Source: Hsuehochloa calcarea
Taxonomy: Eukaryota > Streptophyta > Magnoliopsida > Poales > Poaceae
Assembly: GCA_036346395.1 (NCBI GenBank)
Contig: CM070604.1
Span: 806,001 to 870,000 of the forward strand
Direction: 5' to 3'
Length of the DNA stretch: 64,000 bases
Shown here: one piece after another, positions 57,075 to 64,000 of the stretch
Numbering within the stretch: position 1 is the stretch's first letter
Layout: each line of letters opens with the position of its first letter
Position numbers and translations under genes: made by a program
Notes under the pieces: model-generated
What the model saw: the letters and a program-made list of their open reading frames with translations, nothing else
The model's database searches: none
Told to the model about the DNA's origin: nothing

Positions 57075-60000
57075 ATGCCTCCCCTCCTCCTCCTCCTCCT
57101 CCTCCTCCTCCTCCTCTTCCCCGTCTCCTCCGCCTCGCCGGAGCGCGACGTCTACGCGCTCTCCAAGCTCAAGGCCGCGCTCGTGCCCCCCTCCGCCGCG
57201 CCTGCGCTCGTCGACTGGGACCCGGCCGCCACGTCCCCGAACCACTGCTCCTTCTCGGGCGTGTCCTGCGACGCCGGCTCCCGCGTCGTCGCTATCAACC
57301 TCACCGCCGTGCCGCTGCACGGGGGCGCCCTGCCCCCCGAGCTCGCGCTGCTCGACGAGCTCGCCAACCTCACCATCGCCGCGTGCTGCCTCCCAGGCCT
57401 CGTCCCCGCCTCGCTCCCCGCGCTCCCCGCGCTCCGCCACCTCAACCTCTCCAACAACAACCTCACCGGCCCGTTCCCCGCCCCCGCCCACGGCTCCCCC
57501 TACTTCCCGTCCCTCGAGCTCCTCGACGCCTACAACAACAACTTCTCTGGCCCGCTCCCGCCCTTCGGCGCCGCCCACGCGCCCCTCCGCTACCTCCAAC
57601 TCGGAGGGAACTACTTCTCCGGCGCCATACCGGACAGCTACGGCGACCTGGCCGGGCTCGAGTACCTCGGCCTCAATGGCAACTGGCTCTCCGGCCGCGT
57701 GCCCGCCTCACTCGCGCGCCTGAAAAGGCTGCAGCACATGTACATAGGGTACTTCAACCAGTACGACGGCGGCATCCCGCCCGAGTTCGGTGACCTCGAC
57801 GCGCTCGTCCGCCTCGACATGAGCAGCTGCAACCTCACGGGCCCCATCCCGCCGGAATTAGGCCGGCTCGCGCGGCTCGACACGCTCTTCCTGCTCTGTA
57901 ACCGGCTGTCTGGGGAGATACCTCCGCAACTCGGTGACCTCAAGAATCTCAAGTCCCTTGACCTCTCCATCAACGACCTCACCGGCGAGATACCGGCCAG
58001 CCTGGCCAACCTCACCAACCTCAAGCTTTTTAACCTGTTCCGGAACCACCTCCGCGGCGACATACCGGAGTTCGTGGCCGAGCTCCCGAAGCTCGAGGTG
58101 CTCCAGGTGTGGGAGAACAACTTCACGGGCCATCTCCCGGCCGGACTCGGAAAGAACGGTCCGCTCAAGACGTTGGACGTGGCCACCAACCACCTCACCG
58201 GCCCGGTACCTCCCGACCTCTGCGCCGGCCGGATGCTGGAGACGCTCGTGCTCATGGAGAACAGACTGTTCGGCCCCATTCCCGAGTCGCTCGGCGACTG
58301 CAAGACGCTATTACGCGTCCGCCTTGGCAAGAACTTGTTGAGCGGCCCCGTGCCGGCCGGGCTCTTCGACCTCCCCCAGGCGGACATGCTGGAGCTCACC
58401 GACAACCTGCTCACCGGTGAGCTCCCGGACGTGATCGGCGGCGGTAAGATTGGCATGCTGCTGCTAGGAAACAATGGGATCGGTGGGAGGATTCCTCCGG
58501 CCATCGGCAACCTCCCTGCGCTGCAGACGCTGTCGCTGGAGTCCAACAACTTCTCCGGGGCCTTGCCGCCGGAGATCGGCAGGCTCAGGAACCTGTCCAG
58601 GCTCAACGTCAGCGGCAACTCACTAACTAGCTCGATCCCACGGGAGCTCATGCGCTGCGCCTCCCTCGCCGCCATCGACCTCAGCCGCAACCTCCTCTCC
58701 GGCGAGATACCGGAGAGCATCACGTCGCTGAAGATCCTGTGCACGCTGAACGTGTCCAGGAACAAGCTCTCAGGCGAGCTCCCATCGGAGATGTCCAACA
58801 TGACGAGCCTCACCACGCTGGACGTCTCGTACAACAGCCTCTCGGGCCCCGTGCCGATGCAGGGCCAGTTCCTGGTGTTCAACGAGAGCTCGTTCGTCGG
58901 CAACCCCGGCCTGTGCGGTGGGCCTGTCGCCGACGCCTGCTCCCCTTCGGCGGCTGGGTCGGGCTCGCCGTCCGGTGCAGCGTTGTCTTTGCTGCGGTGG
59001 GGCTCCAAGAAGATGCTGGTGTGTCTCGTGATAGTGTTCGCCGTGTTGATCGTCGCCTTCTTTGGCGCGAGGAAGGGGTGCGAGGCGTGGCGGGAGGAGT
59101 CGAGGAGGCGGTCGGGCGCGTGGAAGATGACGGTGTTTCAGAAGCTGGACTTCTCGGCGGACGACGTGGTCGAGTGCCTCAAGGAGGACAACATCATCGG
59201 CAAGGGCGGGGCCGGGATCGTGTACCACGGCGTGACGCACATTGGCACGGAGCTGGCGATCAAGCGGCTCGTGGGGCGAGGCTGCGGCGACCACGACCGC
59301 GGCTTCTCGGCCGAGGTGACCACGCTGGGGCGCATCAGGCACCGCAACATCGTGCGGCTGTTGGGCTTCGTCTCCAACCGGGAGACCAACCTGCTGCTGT
59401 ACGAGTACATGCCCAACGGGTCGCTCGGCGAGATGCTGCACGGTGGCAAGGGCGGACACCTGGGGTGGGAGGCGAGGGCGCGAGTTGCGGCGGAGGCGGC
59501 GTGCGGGCTGTGCTACCTGCACCACGACTGCGCGCCGAGGATCATACACCGCGACGTCAAGTCCAACAACATCCTGCTCGACTCGGCGTTCGAGGCGCAC
59601 GTCGCCGACTTTGGCCTCGCCAAGATCCTCGGCGGCGCCACCTCCGAGTGCATGTCAGCCATCGCCGGTTCCTACGGCTACATCGCTCCAGGTAACCATC
59701 CATCCGTGCATCGCTTTACCTTTTCTTGCTTAAATTGACGTGCTCCGAAAACTTTTTAAACAGAAGAAATTAACCAAACATCAACGGACATAAAGTATAG
59801 AGTTTAACCTGATGCGAACGAACAACCAAAGAAACGAGATTTTTTACGTGTGTTCATGGGCTGAAACTTGCAATTCTCTCGCGCAAGTGAATCATACCAA
59901 ATTACTAATTTCATCCAACCCATTCGATCTGAGTACAAACAACTTTTAAGAAAACGAAAGAATTTGATAGCAACTGCAGTCATGGTACTTTACCACCTCA

Positions 60001-60395
60001 GTGGCCATTGTCGCCAATGGAAGGCCACTGCGCGCTCCACTGACCCTGCTAGAACTGCAGCAACTTGTGCTGCCATGTTCTTGGATGCTAGCATCGTTTC
60101 GACACTGTTTGCACACACACCTTGTTGCCTTGTGCACGGTCAACCGGAGAGAGGACAAGGCCAGGAACAGTTACTACACTAGTAATACATGGCTGTAGCA
60201 TTGGCGATAGTTACAGTGGTTAATGGTTAGTGTCTGCCTGTGCTGCCCCTGTTTCTTGGATCCTAGCATGGGTTTGTCAGGGGCTAGAAGCAGATCTTGA
60301 TGCCATCTGGTGAGGTCAACGAGGGATAAGACAAAGACTGCCTTTGGATTGGATTAGAGGATGGCCTGTCCGATTTAGTACTCGTATTGTTGCTT

Positions 60396-60431
<36 letters not shown>

Positions 60432-61459
60432 AGTAGTATCTGTTAGCTTGACTCGTCAGTCTCCTCGTTAATGGTGTTCATGGAGCTCTAGTTTCAGTGT
60501 CATACGTGCATCCTTGTGCAGGATTTGGTTTGTCAGACACAGACAATGCTGCATGCACGCAGTAATTTTTCACTAATTTTTTTGAGCTGGAATATCCCGA
60601 TTTCTATCAACAGAAACCACAACTACAGAGATAGTATTTTTTTTTGCCAGGATACGTAGGTACTTTTCTGTCGTTTTGGATATCCTCCAATACACATATT
60701 AAAAATTATTTTTTCCTATTTATATGTTAGTGCAAATTATTAAAAACATAATAATACGGAAAACATTCTTTATGACAAATATAGTAATATCATTTCCACA
60801 TTACAAATCTAAATGTTTTTTTTTTGGTATATATTAACGTTCAAAGTTTTAAAAGGTTGATTGCACACATGATCCAAAAGGACATCTCAAAATAACGGAG
60901 TTAGCGGTATTTTTCTTCTTCTTCACTAATGCCTACAATTATACACTCGTACTATGTTGGCACACATTACACTCAGCATGTACTGCATGTGTGAAAAAAA
61001 GTTGGTAAATTTTTCTATAGTTTACTGTGCTTTAGACTAGTAGATATTATTTTTGGCTGATTCAGCGATCAGTGGTTTTTATCTGGCGCGGCAGAATATG
61101 CGTACACGCTCCGGGTGGACGAGAAGAGCGACGTGTACAGCTTCGGCGTGGTGCTGCTGGAGCTCATCACGGGGCGCCGCCCCGTCGGCGGGTTCGGCGA
61201 GGGCGTGGACATCGTGCACTGGGTCCGGAAGGTGACCGCGGAGCTCCCGGACACGTCGGACACCGCCGCCGTCCTCGCCGTGGCCGACCGCCGCCTGACG
61301 CCGGAGCCGGTGGCGCTGATGGTGAACCTGTACCAGGTGGCCATGACGTGCGTGGAGGAGGCGAGCACGGCCCGACCCACCATGCGCGAGGTCGTGCACA
61401 TCCTCTCCAACCCCAACGCCGCCCAGGCCCAGGCCCAGGACCACCACCTCACCTTGTGA
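57075..61459 (+). CDS. FON1: CLAVATA1-type LRR receptor kinase (FON1/TD1 ortholog)
   Basis: Receptor kinase that limits floral and inflorescence meristem size in grasses (rice FON1, maize TD1), perceiving CLE peptides at the plasma membrane. Two exons, 57075-59691 and 61095-61459, give 993 residues, matching the ~995 of FON1/TD1, with the intron at the same place inside the kinase (SYGYIAP-EYAYTL). Leu-rich signal peptide at 1-~22; LRRNT with paired Cys at ~30-70; about 20 LRRs to ~620; membrane span near 646-666 (MLVCLVIVFAVLIVAFFGA); kinase ~700-970 with glycine loop GKGGAG (~709), AIKR Lys (~730), HRDVKSNN (~827) and DFG (~845), so RD-type and apparently active. FNESSFVGNPGLCGGPVADAC and the juxtamembrane WKMTVFQKLDFSADDVVE match FON1 closely. 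No defects were found. Start ATG sits in CCGCAATGCC before the signal peptide; longer upstream open frame is leader sequence. Confidence 0.96.
59692..61094 (+). other. Intron of FON1-like gene
   Basis: 1.4-kb intron with GT at 59692 and CAG ending 61094. It contains a GA microsatellite (60399-60426) and AT-rich sequence; no gene is seen in it. Confidence 0.85.
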
Positions 61460-62622
61460 GACTCGCAAGCTCTCGATCCGCCTTGGAATGCCGCCATGGT
61501 TTGGGGGGGTTAATGTCTGCGCTAAGCCGCTAGTTTTGGTTTTTGTCGCGTGTGATGTGATTGACGTGTATAATAATAGCTAATGCTAGCTTATGACTAC
61601 TGGGTCCCTCGAGGCGATAAGGGGTCGTTGCGTTCCTGTTGCTATGCAGTCGCTACTGCATATATTGCTGAATGGATATGTGCATATCGTAAAGTTGAAG
61701 TTGAAATATAAAGTTGAAGTTGAAATATCTATTTGTCTCCCAGATCTGGTATTATGCTCTACGTTGTTCGTTGTCAGTTACTGTCGTAGCTATGCCCTAT
61801 CCTTAAGATCGTCAGAATAATATGAGGATGTACATAGATCAGATACAGCTATATCTATGAAAATATACCAAGATACTGACAAGAAAAGAAATGTCTTTTC
61901 TTTTCTTGCTTCACAAACACACACACACGTATCGCATATAAAGAAAAGGCCCCTCGTTCCTCCACTAATAATACAACAGTCGTCTTCTAAGGGGTTGTTT
62001 GGTTTGAACCCCTAAGTGCTAATGCAATGCATCTTAGTTGTTTTGACTAGGTTTTTGTATTGACTAGGTTTTGGTACTACTAAAATTTTAAGCCAAACGG
62101 ACCCTTAACCATTGATACGTATCCTTCAGTGGATGGTCGCAAGCCGTCGCTCCAGAATCGAATCTGAGCAAGCGAGGACCAAAAAAAAACTAAACTAAAC
62201 TTATACATCTCTCGCCTTTCGTCTTTATTCTCTCGATTTGACTGGGACATATGTGTTGCGTTGTTGCTCATGCAAGTTGATGGCGTATATTCCTTGCACG
62301 GAGGGAGGACAGCTGCTTGCTAAAGTTGGAATCAGAATGTTATTGTGGGAGACGAAGTGTTCTGAGCATCTGCCTCTACAGACTACAGGGTAGGAAGTGC
62401 TGGACAGTGGACCGGGCCTAGTTCATCAGCTGACATAAAAAAATTCCAAATAAAACACTACTTGAGTTTGATTTGGAGCTAAGCTATGAGTTCAGCCGTT
62501 CGATTTCAACATATTTTTTCTTCTTCCTCCCGAAATAAGCGAAAAGAAATCACTCACCCCCTAACCGCCGCCCACGCCGTCTAATGGCTAACGGCCGGGA
62601 GCTTGCTCTAATATAATGGCAG
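61460..62622. other. 3' flank of FON1-like gene and intergenic DNA
   Basis: The first few hundred bases are probably 3' UTR. A small MITE lies at 61991-62105. No gene recognised. Confidence 0.5.
61991..62105. mobile_element. Tourist-like MITE, ~115 bp
   Basis: Ends GGGGTTGTTTGGTTTGA and, inverted, AGGGTCCGTTTGGCTTAA; TAA occurs on both sides (61988-61990 and 62106-62108). This fits the PIF/Harbinger-type MITE pattern. Confidence 0.6.
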
Positions 62623-63179
62623 GAGCTGGTGCGGTCGGAGTGCGAGCAATGGCGGGGCAAGGGGAAGAACATCAAGAACGAGCGGCGGGGCAACCGGGCT
62701 GGGTACAAGGCCGTTGCGCTCAGGGAAGGGATGTGCCACGCCTACGTCGCCGCCTGCGAGCACATCGCCATCGCCATGTTCAACGCTAAGTTCCAGCCTG
62801 CGCCGGACTTCCTCGCCCACAACCCCGCCGTCGCGCTCGTCCAGGCCCGCTGGCAGTTCATCAACACCAGAGATTGCCTCATGACCAGGATGCAGGAGAT
62901 GTAAATGGACTACCACTTCAAGATCGAGCAGGAGTCCGGCTCCACCTCTTGCGCCTTCTTCGGATACAACGGTATCTTGATCTCTGTTTTATGCAATGCA
63001 AGTCGTGCAATTTGGCGTCGATTAGCTTTAGATCGATGGTTTCCAGGGACTGCTGATGTGTGGAGGATACAGGCGATCACCGAGGCCGGCGGCTGGAAGG
63101 ACAGGACGACCGTGGAGGACATGGATTTGGCCGTTAGGGCTGGCCTTGGAGGATGGAAGTTCGTCTACATCGGCAACAT
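62623..63179 (+). pseudogene. Cellulose synthase-like A (CslA) gene fragment
   Basis: Fragment of a Golgi beta-mannan synthase (CslA, GT2). Two exons remain (62623-62971 and 63047-63179; the short intron is kept, so this is not a retrocopy). Readable motifs are ELVRSECEQW, NRAGYKAVALREGM, ALVQARWQFINTRDCLMTRMQEM, DYHFKIEQESGS, CAFFGYNG-TADVWRI and EAGGWKDRTTVEDMDLAVRA. Defects: TAA at 62902 directly after MQEM, the family's DAD-type Asp motif changed to NAK (MFNAKFQP), about ten residues missing before HNPAVALVQ, and everything downstream of GNI replaced by an LTR. Upstream exons are absent. Confidence 0.85.
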
Positions 63180-64000
63180 TGTAACATCCCGTTTTCAGTA
63201 TTAAAAATTTATTTCCTTGAATTCCTATTTTCATTCGAATTTTAAAATTTTGGTTTAAAGTTCAAAAACTCCTAGCTTTAATTAAGCTCGGGTTTGTGTT
63301 TCAAATTTTTTTCTTTCAAATTCAGATTTCGAAATTTCTTTGAAATTCTCCATTTTCAAAATATCCAAAACCTTTTCTTTTCTTTTGGGCCGGTTTTTCC
63401 CGGCCCATCAATTTCTTCGGCCCAGCCAAAACTCCCGACCGGGCCGTTTTTCCTTTTTCTTACCGGCCCACTCGCCCGGCCGTTTCCTTTTCCCCTCCCC
63501 GGCCTCTCTTTCTTCTCTCTCTCGCCCGACCTCTCTCTCTCGCACGCGCCGCCGCCATTCTCGCCTCTTCTCTCTCTCTCGCCTCCTCCGTCCCGGGCCC
63601 CCCGTCCCGCGCCCGCCGCCGCCGCTCGCTCGTCCCCCGCCTCCTCCGGATCCGGTCTTCCCCGCCGCGTGGCTTTTCCTGCCGTCTTGCGCGTGTGCGG
63701 TCTTCACGCCACACAGACGGCTTTCTTTCCCCCCGCCCCGCCCACGGCTTTCTCCCCTCCTCTCTCTCTCCGGCTATAAAGCCGAGAGCTCCCGCCTCTC
63801 TTCTTCCCTCTTCGCCCCTTCTCGGTGTCGCGCCGCTTCCCGAGCCCTCCTCCTCCGCTCGGCCTCGCCGAGGCCCTTCCTCCGCCCGTCGGCTCGGCTT
63901 CCCGTCCGTGCGTCGCCGCCCTCGGCCCGTCGCCTCGCCCCGACGGCCGCCACCTCCGTGCTTCCCCCACGCCCCCTCTCGGTGAGCCCCCCTTCCCAGC
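63180..64000 (+). mobile_element. Start of an LTR retrotransposon (runs off window)
   Basis: TGTAACATCCCG at 63180 starts abruptly inside the CslA exon and is a common start of grass gypsy-type LTRs. The following sequence goes from AT-rich to very CT/GC-rich, with a GGCTATAAAGCC promoter-like TATA at 63771-63782. The end is outside the window, so LTR length, type and duplication are unknown. Long open frames here are compositional. Confidence 0.6.

Noticed and set aside
57638..59008. 456-residue minus-strand open frame opposite the FON1-like gene, plus others at 57039-57599 and 58770-59600
   Set aside because: These are shadows of the GC-rich LRR and kinase coding strand; no domain, start context or splice logic supports them.
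63294..64000. Open frames up to 161 residues at the right end
   Set aside because: They arise from CT/GC-rich LTR-like sequence; low-complexity Ser/Pro/Arg composition with no domain.
1..64000. tRNA, rRNA or organellar insertions
   Set aside because: No cloverleaf-like or rRNA-like stretch and no plastid or mitochondrial gene was recognised by eye; a dedicated scan was not possible.

Overview
The window is nuclear DNA from a grass (Poaceae). Genes have short introns with GT/AG borders, coding exons are GC-rich, intergenic DNA is AT-rich and full of MITEs, LTR pieces and Mutator-like elements (MULEs), and the best-preserved gene is an ortholog of rice FON1 / maize TD1. Nothing bacterial or organellar was seen. 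The species cannot be named from the sequence alone.

Layout. 1-3.2 kb: a 3'-truncated A1 aspartic protease (minus strand). 3.6-7.9 kb: a 4.3-kb MULE with long terminal inverted repeats (TIRs) and a 9-bp target duplication, carrying a decayed plant-mobile-domain (PMD) gene and no recognised transposase. 8-13 kb: intergenic, with a strong hairpin and a MITE. 13-17.3 kb: an intact PP2C phosphatase gene (plus). 19.8-22.9 kb: an intact five-exon membrane RING-H2 E3 ligase gene of the NEP1-interacting-protein type (minus). 23-33 kb: gene-poor repeat territory. 33.3-38.8 kb: an intact seven-exon RluA-type RNA pseudouridine synthase gene (plus); its fourth intron holds a small copia-type LTR element that itself holds a nested hAT-like element. 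39.7-40.0 kb: the last exon of a small conserved gene (minus). 43.2-53.6 kb: a complete-ended 10.4-kb MULE with a 9-bp target duplication, carrying a frameshifted transposase, a PMD gene, an intact small GRF-type zinc-finger gene and a tandem array. 57.1-61.5 kb: the FON1/TD1 CLAVATA1-type receptor kinase (plus). 62.6-63.2 kb: a broken CslA fragment cut by the start of an LTR that runs off the window.

How it fits together. The host genes (phosphatase, RING ligase, pseudouridine synthase, FON1) are independent single-copy style genes and form no operon or cluster. The most unusual content is the pair of MULEs. Both carry PMD genes on the minus strand, share subterminal sequence but not their outermost TIR sequence, and one also carries a GRF zinc-finger gene. 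They look like an autonomous-type element and a smaller relative of the same broad family.

Limits. All family names come from reading translated motifs by eye. Exon borders were placed from splice sites and reading phase, without transcripts. No database search was run.
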